Part shown: positions 42,408 to 50,898 of the stretch, one piece after another
Position numbering within the stretch: the stretch's first letter is position 1
Layout: every line of letters starts with the position of its first letter
Assembly: GCF_030169785.1 (NCBI RefSeq)
Contig: NZ_CP125854.1
Location: forward strand, 1,302,001-1,366,000
Direction of reading: 5' to 3'
Origin: Bdellovibrio sp. 22V
Lineage (GTDB): Bacteria > Bdellovibrionota > Bdellovibrionia > Bdellovibrionales > Bdellovibrionaceae
DNA length: 64,000 bases
Notes under the pieces: generated by a model
Told to the model about the DNA's origin: nothing
What the model saw: only the letters and a program-made list of their open reading frames with translations
The model's database searches: none
Program-made: the position numbers and the translations under genes

Positions 42408-43625
42408 TCATGCTTTCTTCAATTTTTCTTTCGCTAGTCTCTTGCCCAGCTCAACACCGGGTTGATCAAAAGCGTCGATTTGCAGATATTCTCCAAGTCC
42501 AGCAACAACGAGTTCGAAGAACATAAAGAGGTATCCCAAAGTATGTTCGTCTAAGACTTTAGTCTTAAGAGTCATAGTGGAAATTCCATTCTGCGTGAGA
42601 GCTTCTTGTGTGGCCAAAGCCTCTGCCCGCAAAAGCTCACCCATCGTACGACCTTCAAGATCAAGAGTTTCTTTGAACTGAGATTTTTTGATTCGCAAAG
42701 AGCCTGTCTCGGACTCTTCGACCCGCATAAACATCACGAATTTATCGCGTGTTCCTTCCATCACTTGCTGCAAAATGGAGTGTTGGTCGGAGGCACCAAT
42801 CGCCCACATCGGCGTGCTCACGCGTGGCGCTTTTCCGCCGGCACGATCCACTTTTTTGCCCAGCGATTCAGCCCACAACTGCTGAAACCACAACCCCATA
42901 TTTTTCAATCGTGAGTTATAGAACCACAACAGAGTGATCCACTCTTCACGCTGATAGCTTTGCACGACCTGCGCCATTGTCTGCGTTACAAGAGCCGTGT
43001 CATTCAAAGCGCGCATGGCTCCGACGCGGAACTTTTCTAAATCCAATCCTAAAAACGAAGCCGGCATCATACCCACCGGGGAAAGGACGGAAAATCTTCC
43101 ACCGACATCGAGAGGAATTTCGCACGTGGGGATTTCGTTTTTTTTCGCCCACGCTGTCAGAGTGTTGTCTTTGTTCTCTGAGATAACGACGCTTTGAGAC
43201 GCCAGGTGAAGATTTTCTTCTTTATAGATTTGATCCAGGAACTCGAGAGCACAAAGGGATTCAATCGTCGTTCCGCTTTTAGAAATAAAAGCCCAACCGA
43301 CATTGCGAAGATCGCCCAGCTCGTCGACAAGCGTTTCGAATTCAAGTGCATCGACATTGTCGATAAAGAAAATATTTTTGGCGTTAAAAACTTCCGCAAT
43401 CACGCGAGTTCCCAAAGAGCTTCCACCCAGGCCCACGATCACGATTTTTTTGAAGCGATGGTTGAATTCCTGTCCTACTTTGTGCGACTGCTGCCACAAC
43501 TGCACACGCTCTACCAATTGCGGAAAACCAATATCTTTTCTTTGCAAAAAAAGTTTCAGCGACTCCTGACATTTTTGTGAAATAGAATCGTCGAGCTTGT
43601 GCGCCGCTTGAGAAATTTCCAACAT
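42408..43625 (-). CDS. pgi: Glucose-6-phosphate isomerase
   Basis: The 405-residue enzyme interconverts glucose-6-phosphate and fructose-6-phosphate. Motifs are VGLGGSSLGTRV, FISKSGTTIESL (phosphate site), DVGGRFSVLSPVGMMPA and a C-terminal AFDQPGVELGK. It is shorter than the 550-residue enterobacterial form, as in several other bacteria. It lies 37 bases before dgcB and 47 after the metallophosphoesterase gene. The pgi-dgcB neighbourhood agrees with what I recall of Bdellovibrio bacteriovorus. Confidence 0.97.
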   Translation of the reverse strand: MLEISQAAHKLDDSISQKCQESLKLFLQRKDIGFPQLVERVQLWQQSHKVGQEFNHRFKKIVIVGLGGSSLGTRVIAEVFNAKNIFFIDNVDALEFETLVDELGDLRNVGWAFISKSGTTIESLCALEFLDQIYKEENLHLASQSVVISENKDNTLTAWAKKNEIPTCEIPLDVGGRFSVLSPVGMMPASFLGLDLEKFRVGAMRALNDTALVTQTMAQVVQSYQREEWITLLWFYNSRLKNMGLWFQQLWAESLGKKVDRAGGKAPRVSTPMWAIGASDQHSILQQVMEGTRDKFVMFMRVEESETGSLRIKKSQFKETLDLEGRTMGELLRAEALATQEALTQNGISTMTLKTKVLDEHTLGYLFMFFELVVAGLGEYLQIDAFDQPGVELGKRLAKEKLKKA

Positions 43626-43672
43626 ACCGCCAACTTTCTAAATAATTTAAAGGCTGCCGTTTGCACCGGCCG

Positions 43673-44815
43673 TTAGGAAATCGCGACGTCTTCTTCGATG
43701 CGGTGATAACCCTTCCACTCTTTGAGACGTCCACGCGGGCGGCCGCCGTCTTCAGGGTATTCGATCAATACATATGTCAACTTCGTGATTTTCCCTAAAG
43801 AGACAATATCCAAAGAAGTGATCTCAGTCCACGTTCCTGTATTAAAATATTCTTTATTCTCGGACCACTGACGATACTGATAAACGTGCGTGTGTCCAAA
43901 GACCACCGTATGGACACGCTCATCACCTAATATTTTACGCGCTGACTCACTGAGATCGGGAAAGATCGCGCTTTCAGCAATGACTTGAATAATACGTTTG
44001 ATCGGCCAATGGCGACGAGGATCCTTGATAAACGCACTCTTTGCAAAGTAGCCCATTGCCATAAAGAAAGCTTTGATCATCGTGCGGGTTTCATTCAAAA
44101 AAGCCCAGCGCACCATTTTCCCGAAAGGACGAATTTTATCCACGTGTGGATAGTGTTGTTTAATTTTTAACACCACTTCCAGAAAGAAGTGCGAGCCGAA
44201 AGGAAGATTTAATATGGGCTCAACAAGATCTTTCTTAAGAAAAAACTTTTTTGGGTCCATACGATTCGCGGCTTCGTGCATGTGTCCGTGCTCGATGTGC
44301 ACGCCATCAAAGAAGTACACGATATTTTTAAAGCGAATCGGCGTCCCGATCACTTGATTCAAGTAGGCACGGCAGGCAGGCCACAGCATTCCCTGGTCAT
44401 GATTTCCAACAATGTAGGTAATTGTATTACCGGGTTTTGCCGCAAACTCCGCCAAAGCTTTAAAGACGTTAGCGTGGCCTTTTACAATGTCCTTGAGAAT
44501 ATCAAGAGTCACTGACTCCGTGATAACTGAAAGAAAATGTCCTTTATAATCGCACTGCAAGAAATTTAGAAAGTCGCCGTTGATAATGAGTTCCACGTCA
44601 TAATCGCGATAAGCACCCGTAGAATAGTAGTGAATAAATTCAACCAGCTTCTCGCCATAGTAGAATTCTTCCAGCGAGTTGATGCCCCCTTTTTCCAAAA
44701 GACGGCCTTTCCCCAAATGGAGATCGCTCACGATAATTTTGATTTTTTTAACGGGAGTGGGCTTCGCGGCGACAGCGGTGCTTTCGGTGTTCTCAGCAGG
44801 GGAAGCAGATTCCAT
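43673..44815 (-). CDS. Calcineurin-like metallophosphoesterase
   Basis: The 380-residue protein has the metal-binding motifs of the family: SDLHLGKG near 31-38, NGDFLNF near 75-81, GNHDQG near 137-142, and GHTHVYQY near 313-320. It should hydrolyse a phosphoester with two metal ions; the substrate (nucleotide, lipid intermediate or phosphoprotein) is not evident. It has no signal peptide. It starts 2 bases after the coiled-coil gene and leads to pgi and dgcB, so a phosphatase role in that signalling unit is conceivable. Confidence 0.93.
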   Translation of the reverse strand: MESASPAENTESTAVAAKPTPVKKIKIIVSDLHLGKGRLLEKGGINSLEEFYYGEKLVEFIHYYSTGAYRDYDVELIINGDFLNFLQCDYKGHFLSVITESVTLDILKDIVKGHANVFKALAEFAAKPGNTITYIVGNHDQGMLWPACRAYLNQVIGTPIRFKNIVYFFDGVHIEHGHMHEAANRMDPKKFFLKKDLVEPILNLPFGSHFFLEVVLKIKQHYPHVDKIRPFGKMVRWAFLNETRTMIKAFFMAMGYFAKSAFIKDPRRHWPIKRIIQVIAESAIFPDLSESARKILGDERVHTVVFGHTHVYQYRQWSENKEYFNTGTWTEITSLDIVSLGKITKLTYVLIEYPEDGGRPRGRLKEWKGYHRIEEDVAIS

Positions 44816-44817
44816 GT

Positions 44818-46128
44818 TTACTCAGCTTTCTTTAACGGAACGAGGTTCTCCTCTTTAGCCTCTAGGTTCGTCAAAGCCAAGCGCAAAGCGCGCTCGGTGC
44901 GTTTGAACTGATCCTGGTTAGCCTCGATAGTCTTGTTAAGCTCAAGACATTTCTTACGATAATTATCGAGTTCCTGAGATAGCTGATCAATCTTTCTTTT
45001 CTGCTCTAAGATATACTCATCTTTGGACCGAACGAGCGCCGATTTTTCCGCACGAAGGAGCTCTAGACGATTTTCCAGCTCTCTTTCACGTACTCGGATC
45101 TTTTTAAAGTCGGATTTAAGTCGAGTTTCTAGCTCCTCAACTTTAACACGCGCTTTGGCAACTTCGTTCTCTTTGTACTGCAAATTACCTTTAAGAATTA
45201 AAAGTTCGCTTTGTGCGGACTCTTGGATCTCGGCTTTTTCTTTTTCCAAAGCAGAGATGCGCACCGTCAATTCATCCGTGCGAGTACGAATGATTTCACC
45301 GGCAGAGGCTAATTCTTCATTTTCGCCACGCAAGTGCTCGACTTCTTTTTCAAGCTCTAAAATTCTTTGTTGCGCCAGTTTTAAATTTTCGGCCTGCGCC
45401 AGACTTGCGTCAACGGAAGTCATGACATTCGCGGAACCGCGACTGCCACGGAAATTTCCAACGCTGACTTTAACGTCAACTTCAGGAGCTTTTCTCGCTC
45501 CCACCCGCGCATTGGCAAAACCATCGACCGCGACAGTTTTGTCGGCATCTGTGCCGCTTGCCACAGAGGACGTCACATTGAAATCTTGTTGAATAGAAAC
45601 AGTTTTATCTTCGCCCGATCCCGCAAGATTGCCAGGACTGAAAACAGGACGAGTCGCCTCGTCGTCAGAGCTGGCCTCTGGAGTGGGCGCTTCATACAAA
45701 TCATCAGAAGATTGGTAACCACCATCCGCCGAAGGACCGTCATAACCTTTTTCTTCATCTATCGAAGGAGCACCGACCATAAAACGCTCTGAAGGCGGCA
45801 AGTCGCCAAAACCTTCCGGCATATCGAAGTCAGCTGAATCTTCATCGCCTTCCGCTTCAGAATCCTCAACAGAATGCGACTGCGCGCCGCCCGTGAATTC
45901 TGAAGAGACAATATCTTTTTCAAGATCTTCCCAAAGACCGCCCGCAGAATTTCCTGCAGCCGTGTTTTCCACGCGATTTCCATCGTCGTCGAGCGTTGGC
46001 AGACCGGCAAAATTATCATCAGCTTCCTCTGCTCTGTAAGAGGATTCAGATTGAATCTCCTTCAAGTCATCCATTAATGACTCGATCAGATTCTCTGCTG
46101 CTGAAGATTTCTTTTTTCTTTTGCTCAT
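44818..46128 (-). CDS. Acidic/coiled-coil protein with FHA-ligand-like threonine motifs
   Basis: The 436-residue cytoplasmic protein begins with a Lys-rich tip, followed by a long acidic, disordered region (about 12-240) and an unbroken coiled coil (about 245-420). I know no family for it. The disordered part contains EDKTVSIQQ (Thr176) and ADKTVAVDG (Thr198). Both resemble the DgcB tail EKTSIVASD: each has an acidic or small residue before KT and Ile/Val at position +3 from Thr, as FHA domains prefer. It is the first gene of the operon that ends in dgcB. A scaffold role is inference. Confidence 0.82.
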   Translation of the reverse strand: MSKRKKKSSAAENLIESLMDDLKEIQSESSYRAEEADDNFAGLPTLDDDGNRVENTAAGNSAGGLWEDLEKDIVSSEFTGGAQSHSVEDSEAEGDEDSADFDMPEGFGDLPPSERFMVGAPSIDEEKGYDGPSADGGYQSSDDLYEAPTPEASSDDEATRPVFSPGNLAGSGEDKTVSIQQDFNVTSSVASGTDADKTVAVDGFANARVGARKAPEVDVKVSVGNFRGSRGSANVMTSVDASLAQAENLKLAQQRILELEKEVEHLRGENEELASAGEIIRTRTDELTVRISALEKEKAEIQESAQSELLILKGNLQYKENEVAKARVKVEELETRLKSDFKKIRVRERELENRLELLRAEKSALVRSKDEYILEQKRKIDQLSQELDNYRKKCLELNKTIEANQDQFKRTERALRLALTNLEAKEENLVPLKKAE

Positions 46129-46352
46129 GTCTATTGGAAATATCGGAATTTTTACGCTCTCTCTTAAGAAGAAAACAAACTGAAGTCCCTATCAGGCACA
46201 AGGTCCTGTAAAGATCTTAACCGTTTCTCAATATGAAACATGGGATCAAGCGGGGTCCGTTTCACTTTGCTTTCGTCCACCGATCCTAAGTCAGGAGCGG
46301 GTTTACATCAATCATAAAACTGTTTAGTGTTTAGTAAATAAGGATGAGTTAC

Positions 46353-48143
46353 ATGAACGAAAGTACTTTGAAGCTTGAGTTTACTGAAAGAATGGCGGGC
46401 CACTTCGTTGCCAAGAAATTCACTCTGAATCCATCTCGCCCTCTTTCTCATGATGTGTTTAAATCCGAAGCTGAACGCGCGGATCTTCAGCCGTTTGAAT
46501 TCACTTTGACTATTTCCATTTCGGACCTTGAGCGTTTCGTTGAAGATCCGCAACTGCTGGCGCAGGCGGAAGGCCATATCACAGACTTCCGCTTTCGCCA
46601 GAATATGACAGTGGAGAAAGGCTGTTTCCAGCTCTTCACCCGCCCCGCGGCGAGTCCGCACTATGATACCGCCAAAGAAATGCACTACACGCTTTATCTG
46701 ACCGACCGCGAAGGTAAAAAGTGGACGTTCTTTGGCTTCAAAGAATTGATGAAAGAAGAAACTTTGAAAATCTGGGAGCAGACGACCACCCTTTATTATT
46801 ATATCTGGGAGGGGCACTCCAATTTTGAAAATTTCGGCGAGAAAGCCGTGCACGGCGTGGGCACTTTGCGCATTTCCCTTGCTGATTTTATAAAACAACT
46901 GCGCAGTTTCAAAACAAACGCGGTTTCTTTAAAAGGCGAGCAAGAAGCCCTGGGAAAATTTCTGAAAACTTTCGCCGGAAATCTTTGGGAGGCCTATGCT
47001 CCTTATGTTTTCACCACGACATCCGCGCGCTGGAATGAACATGTTATCCCGCTGCACACAACCGAAGGTGTCGCATTGGGAGAAAAAACTCTGCATCCGC
47101 TGAACACTCGCGACGGGATTAATATCACGGTGCAAAGATTTAAGTACCAAGAATGTAAAGACGTCGTACTGCTCGTTCACGGACTGACGACATCGACCGA
47201 CATGTTCATCATGCCCGAGCATGAAAATCTTGTAAATCATTTGCATTCACAGGGATTCACCGACGTTTTTTCTTTGGATTGGCGAGGCAGCTCCCGTTTT
47301 ACCTACAATCTTTCGCCGCATCTTTATTCCATCGACGATGTCGCGAAATACGATATTCCCCGCGCAGTGGAATTCATTCGTGAACAGTATTCTCCGCAGG
47401 TGCGGATTCACGTTGTCGCGCATTGTGTAGGTTCGATCGCTTTCATGGCCTCTTATGCCGCCGGTTACATTTCTAATATCGCGAGCCTTGTTTCCAACAG
47501 CGTTTCTTTAACTCCGAAAGTAAAATGGCAAGCTCTTATGAAAATGATGGTGGGTCCCGAAATTTTAGAGAGCGGTTTTGGCTACACCTACATCAGCCCG
47601 AAGACGGGCTACATGCCGGGAAAAGGTTTTGGCAAATGGCTTTATTGGATGGAGCGAACTTTGCGCAACGAGTGCACCGAACCCGCATGTCACCTTGTCA
47701 GCTTTATGTGGGGCTGGGGTTTTCCGGCAGTTTATAATCATCGCAATATTCATCCCGTCACTCACCGCCGTTTGGTCGATCTTTTTGGCGGCACCAGTTT
47801 TAATTACTACAAGCACATTCGCAAAATGCTGCTTGCGAAAGCTTCAGTCTCTTGGAATGGAAAGGTGAACTACCTTGAAGAGATGATGAAAAGAGACATG
47901 CCGCCGACCCTTTTTATTTCCGGCGCGGATAACAATATTTTTCCGGGCTCTAACAAAATGACTTACGAGATTTTACGCCAAGGAAAAAACGCACATAAGA
48001 TTCAATATCAAGAATTTGCCCAGTATGGACACCAAGACGTTTTCATGGGGCAGTTTTCCCACTCCGAAGTTTTTCCAAAGCTGATGGAGTTTTTGAAACA
48101 AAATGCATCTGTCGCGACGACCCGAAAGTTGCGGGTCGCTTAA
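46353..48143 (+). CDS. Alpha/beta hydrolase with cysteine nucleophile and N-terminal extra domain
   Basis: The 596-residue protein has an N-terminal domain of about 225 residues resembling the region fused to hydrolases in large GMC oxidoreductase proteins, then an alpha/beta hydrolase fold. The latter has the oxyanion segment VHGLTTSTDMF, the nucleophile elbow VAHCVGS with Cys358 instead of the usual Ser, an acidic residue in SGADNNIFPG and His in YGHQDVFMG. A Cys elbow occurs in this hydrolase group and in PHA synthases. The second ATG (46353) is preferred, 8 bases after AAGGA. The GMC gene follows 10 bases downstream. Confidence 0.87.
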   Translation: MNESTLKLEFTERMAGHFVAKKFTLNPSRPLSHDVFKSEAERADLQPFEFTLTISISDLERFVEDPQLLAQAEGHITDFRFRQNMTVEKGCFQLFTRPAASPHYDTAKEMHYTLYLTDREGKKWTFFGFKELMKEETLKIWEQTTTLYYYIWEGHSNFENFGEKAVHGVGTLRISLADFIKQLRSFKTNAVSLKGEQEALGKFLKTFAGNLWEAYAPYVFTTTSARWNEHVIPLHTTEGVALGEKTLHPLNTRDGINITVQRFKYQECKDVVLLVHGLTTSTDMFIMPEHENLVNHLHSQGFTDVFSLDWRGSSRFTYNLSPHLYSIDDVAKYDIPRAVEFIREQYSPQVRIHVVAHCVGSIAFMASYAAGYISNIASLVSNSVSLTPKVKWQALMKMMVGPEILESGFGYTYISPKTGYMPGKGFGKWLYWMERTLRNECTEPACHLVSFMWGWGFPAVYNHRNIHPVTHRRLVDLFGGTSFNYYKHIRKMLLAKASVSWNGKVNYLEEMMKRDMPPTLFISGADNNIFPGSNKMTYEILRQGKNAHKIQYQEFAQYGHQDVFMGQFSHSEVFPKLMEFLKQNASVATTRKLRVA

Positions 48144-48153
48144 GGTTAGAACA

Positions 48154-49842
48154 ATGAAGTTGGATTTTGATTATATTGTGATCGGCTCGGGCTTCGGCGG
48201 GTCTGTGATGACCTGTCGCTTGGTCGAAAAAGGCTATAAAGTTTGTCTTCTTGAACGTGGTCGCCAATGGAAAATGCACGAGTTTCCCCGTCGTCCTCAG
48301 GAAGTTCAACAAAATATGTTTTGGGATCCGCAAGACAACAAGTATGGATTGATGGAGATTCGTGATACTCCCGGAAGCGATGTAATGACTTTAACCGGAA
48401 GCGGTCTTGGCGGAGGCAGTCTTATTTTCGCAAACGTCATGTACCGTATGCCCGCGGATTTTTTCCATGGCTGGCCGAGCATTTACAGTCGGGAAAGTCT
48501 TGATCCTTATTATGACCGAGTTCTTGAAACAATGGAGGCGGAACCGTATCCTTTCGAATCGCAACCTTATTATCGAAATACACCTAAAACGGCAGCCCTC
48601 AAAAAAGCAGCGGAAGAAATGCCGTGGCCCGAAGGAGCCTTGAAAAAGCCGGAGTTTGTTTTGCCTCCGCTGGCCGTGCGTTTTAAAGGAAATTTTCCAG
48701 GTCATCAAACCCGCAACAAACACGGTGCTTTGCAATCCAAGTGCAACAAGTGCGGCGATTGCGACATCGGCTGCAACATTCACGCAAAAAATACTTTGGA
48801 TTTGAATTACATTCACCGCGCCCGTCACTTGGAATCCGCAGCTCACAAAGCCGACGTGCGCACCCATGCGGAAGTCACGCGAATTGAACATTGCGGAGAT
48901 TACTACAAAGTGACTTATGTCATCCCAGAGTTTCCCGCCCAAGAAAATGTCTTCACGGCGAAAAACGTGGTTGTCTCCGCAGGTTCTATTGGCAGCACCT
49001 CATTACTTTTAAAAATGAAAAAACAAGGTCATCTGCCGCGACTCAATCATTGGCTTGGCAAAAAATGGAGCGGCAACGGCGACCTGTTGGCGTGGGTCTT
49101 TAATACTAAAAACGACATCGATGCCACAAACGGGCCCGTAATCACTGGTGCTATTGAATATTCGTACAAGACTTATCCCGATGGTTATCCGCATGGTATG
49201 TACATCGAGGAAGCTGGCTATCCCATTGGGATCGCCTGGTATCTTTCCGGCCGCATCCCGCAACTGCCGGGTCTTGCGGGTTTTGTGAAACTTTTAAGCC
49301 ATTCTTTAAAAAAATATATTTTTAAAAATCTAAAAATCGACGGTCACGATCAAATCAACGTCGGTGATGAAATTTCCCGTTCTGTCGATCGCGCCGACTT
49401 CACCAAAAAATGTCTTATTCTGCTGGGAATGGGCCGCGACCGCGCTGACGGAGAAATTGAACTTCGCGACGACAACCAAGCCGTCGTGCGCTGGAAAATC
49501 GACAGCAGTCAAACGCACTTTTCAAGGGTGCGCGAGCAAATGAAAGTCATTGCCGAACACGCCGGCGGCGTTTTCGTAGAAAATCCGTACAGTCACTTAA
49601 ATAAAATTATTTCGGTTCATCCTTTAGGGGGCTGCCCCATGGGAGAAACCGCGGATCATGGATTCGTCAGTCCTCTCGGGGAAGTTTACGGATATCCGGG
49701 ACTTTACGTTATTGACGGAAGCATTTTGCCGACTTCTTCAGGCACAAATCCTTCCCTGACTATAGCCGCTGTCGCAGAGTATATTGCTTCAAAAATTCCC
49801 TCTAAAGTCACCGTTCCAACCCACGAAACCGAAAACGCCTAA
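48154..49842 (+). CDS. GMC oxidoreductase, cholesterol-oxidase-like
   Basis: The 562-residue flavoprotein has the FAD motif IGSGFGGS at 10-17, the GMC segment LTGSGLGGGSLIFANVMYR, and the C-terminal HPLGGCPMG and GTNPSLTIAA motifs. It most resembles cholesterol oxidase-like GMC enzymes, which oxidise alcohols or sterols. It also has a cysteine cluster at 197, 200, 203 and 207 (CNKCGDCDIGC), spaced like a ferredoxin 4Fe-4S motif. No signal peptide is present. It is co-transcribed with the hydrolase, a pair that is a single fused protein in some bacteria. The start follows AAGGTTAG. Confidence 0.92.
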   Translation: MKLDFDYIVIGSGFGGSVMTCRLVEKGYKVCLLERGRQWKMHEFPRRPQEVQQNMFWDPQDNKYGLMEIRDTPGSDVMTLTGSGLGGGSLIFANVMYRMPADFFHGWPSIYSRESLDPYYDRVLETMEAEPYPFESQPYYRNTPKTAALKKAAEEMPWPEGALKKPEFVLPPLAVRFKGNFPGHQTRNKHGALQSKCNKCGDCDIGCNIHAKNTLDLNYIHRARHLESAAHKADVRTHAEVTRIEHCGDYYKVTYVIPEFPAQENVFTAKNVVVSAGSIGSTSLLLKMKKQGHLPRLNHWLGKKWSGNGDLLAWVFNTKNDIDATNGPVITGAIEYSYKTYPDGYPHGMYIEEAGYPIGIAWYLSGRIPQLPGLAGFVKLLSHSLKKYIFKNLKIDGHDQINVGDEISRSVDRADFTKKCLILLGMGRDRADGEIELRDDNQAVVRWKIDSSQTHFSRVREQMKVIAEHAGGVFVENPYSHLNKIISVHPLGGCPMGETADHGFVSPLGEVYGYPGLYVIDGSILPTSSGTNPSLTIAAVAEYIASKIPSKVTVPTHETENA

Positions 49843-49861
49843 CAATAAAGACTTTTCGCGG

Positions 49862-49885
49862 TCCGCTTTTGTAAAAAAGAGCGGA
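49862..49885 (+). terminator. Hairpin after the GMC oxidoreductase gene
   Basis: TCCGCT/AGCGGA with additional T/A pairing forms a stem 20 bases after the stop; a T-run follows about 10 bases later, so it is a weak terminator candidate. Confidence 0.5.
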
Positions 49886-49899
49886 TGCTATCTCATTTT

Positions 49900-49943
49900 T
49901 TTACGTTTTTATTTATATTGTGTACAATTTAGTTGCATACAAT
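49900..49943 (+). promoter_or_regulatory. ohrR-ohr promoter with OhrR-like operator
   Basis: A -35 TTTACG (49900) and -10 TACAAT (49923) are separated by 17 bases. The -10 lies inside the palindrome ATTGTGTACAAT (49917-49928), and a second half-matching copy GTTGCATACAAT (49932-49943) forms a larger inverted repeat with it. ACAAT/ATTGT half sites are typical of OhrR operators, so OhrR should repress its own operon. Confidence 0.7.
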
Positions 49944-49967
49944 GTAAATCGGCATAAGAATGAACGT

Positions 49968-50420
49968 ATGAATAAGAAGCTCAAACTTGAAAACCAAATC
50001 TGTTTCCCGATCTACGCAGCTTCGCGTTTGATCACGCAGATGTATGGAGAGCACTTTAAAAAGTTTGATCTTACTTATCCGCAATACCTGGTGTTTCTGG
50101 TTCTCTGGGAAAAGTCCCCGCGCAAAGTGACTGAGATCGCAGATCTTCTTCTTCTTGATACGGGAACGGTGACTCCGCTTATTAAACGCATGGAGCAAAG
50201 AGGCTGGCTGACTCGCAAGCGTTCAAAAACCGATGAACGCAGCGTTCAGGTTTTTCTCACCAAAGAAGGCCGAAAGATGGAAGAGCGCTTTCAAACTCTG
50301 CCAGATAAACTTCTTTGCGAGGTCGATTGCAAAAAATCCGATCTCGATATTTTGAAATCACAATTGAATAAACTTATTGGGCAAATGAAAGAAACCTTAG
50401 AAGGAGGTCATCATGAGTAA
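49968..50420 (+). CDS. ohrR: OhrR, MarR-family organic peroxide sensor-repressor
   Basis: The 150-residue regulator has the winged-helix MarR fold (TYPQYLVFLVLWEKSP, TVTPLIKRMEQRGWLTRKRS, DERSVQVFLT). The conserved redox Cys12 lies in NQICFPIYAASR, equivalent to the peroxide-sensing Cys of OhrR proteins. Oxidation releases DNA and induces ohr. I place the start at MNKKLKLEN; an upstream frame extension would begin inside the operator. The gene overlaps ohr by 8 bases. Confidence 0.93.
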   Translation: MNKKLKLENQICFPIYAASRLITQMYGEHFKKFDLTYPQYLVFLVLWEKSPRKVTEIADLLLLDTGTVTPLIKRMEQRGWLTRKRSKTDERSVQVFLTKEGRKMEERFQTLPDKLLCEVDCKKSDLDILKSQLNKLIGQMKETLEGGHHE

Positions 50421-50829
50421 GCTCTATACAGCAGTCGCCACGGCGTCTGGAGGACGGAACGGAAAAGTAGAAAGCTCTGACGGAGTCCTGAATTTTGAAA
50501 CACGGATTCCGAAAGAAATGGGCGGCTCTGGTGGCGCCTATACGAATCCGGAACAGCTTTTTGCGGCGGGATATGCAGCGTGCTTTGATAGCGCCTTGCA
50601 ATTCGTCGCTCGCAATCAAAAACTTGCGCTAAAAAGCAGCGCCATCACGGCCGAAGTCGGCATCGGACCGAATGGCTCCGGCGGATTTGCTTTAGCGGTC
50701 AAACTCAAAGCCAAGATTGAAGGCCTCGAAAGACCTGAAGCGCAAAAGCTTCTTGAGGCGGCTCACCAAGTGTGCCCGTACTCGAACGCCACTCGCGGCA
50801 ATATCCCGGTAGACCTTGAACTTGTGTAA
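50413..50829 (+). CDS. ohr: Organic hydroperoxide resistance protein
   Basis: The 138-residue enzyme reduces organic hydroperoxides with lipoylated protein as electron donor. The two catalytic cysteines are Cys57 (GYAACFDSAL) and Cys121 (HQVCPYSNATRGN). GGAGG lies directly before the ATG, inside the end of ohrR, so translation is coupled. The lipoyl pathway (lipA, lipB, E2, E3) is in the same window and can supply reducing power. A strong terminator follows. Confidence 0.97.
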   Translation: MSKLYTAVATASGGRNGKVESSDGVLNFETRIPKEMGGSGGAYTNPEQLFAAGYAACFDSALQFVARNQKLALKSSAITAEVGIGPNGSGGFALAVKLKAKIEGLERPEAQKLLEAAHQVCPYSNATRGNIPVDLELV

Positions 50830-50847
50830 TCGCCTCTCCCGAAAAAC

Positions 50848-50875
50848 AAAAAGCCCTCTGAAAAGAGGGCTTTTT
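50848..50875 (+). terminator. Rho-independent terminator after ohr
   Basis: Stem AAAAAGCCCTCT/AGAGGGCTTTTT with a 4-base loop, 19 bases after the ohr stop; it also faces the end of the convergent PfkB gene. Confidence 0.92.
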
Positions 50876-50898
50876 GCATTTTAGAATCTGAATACACT

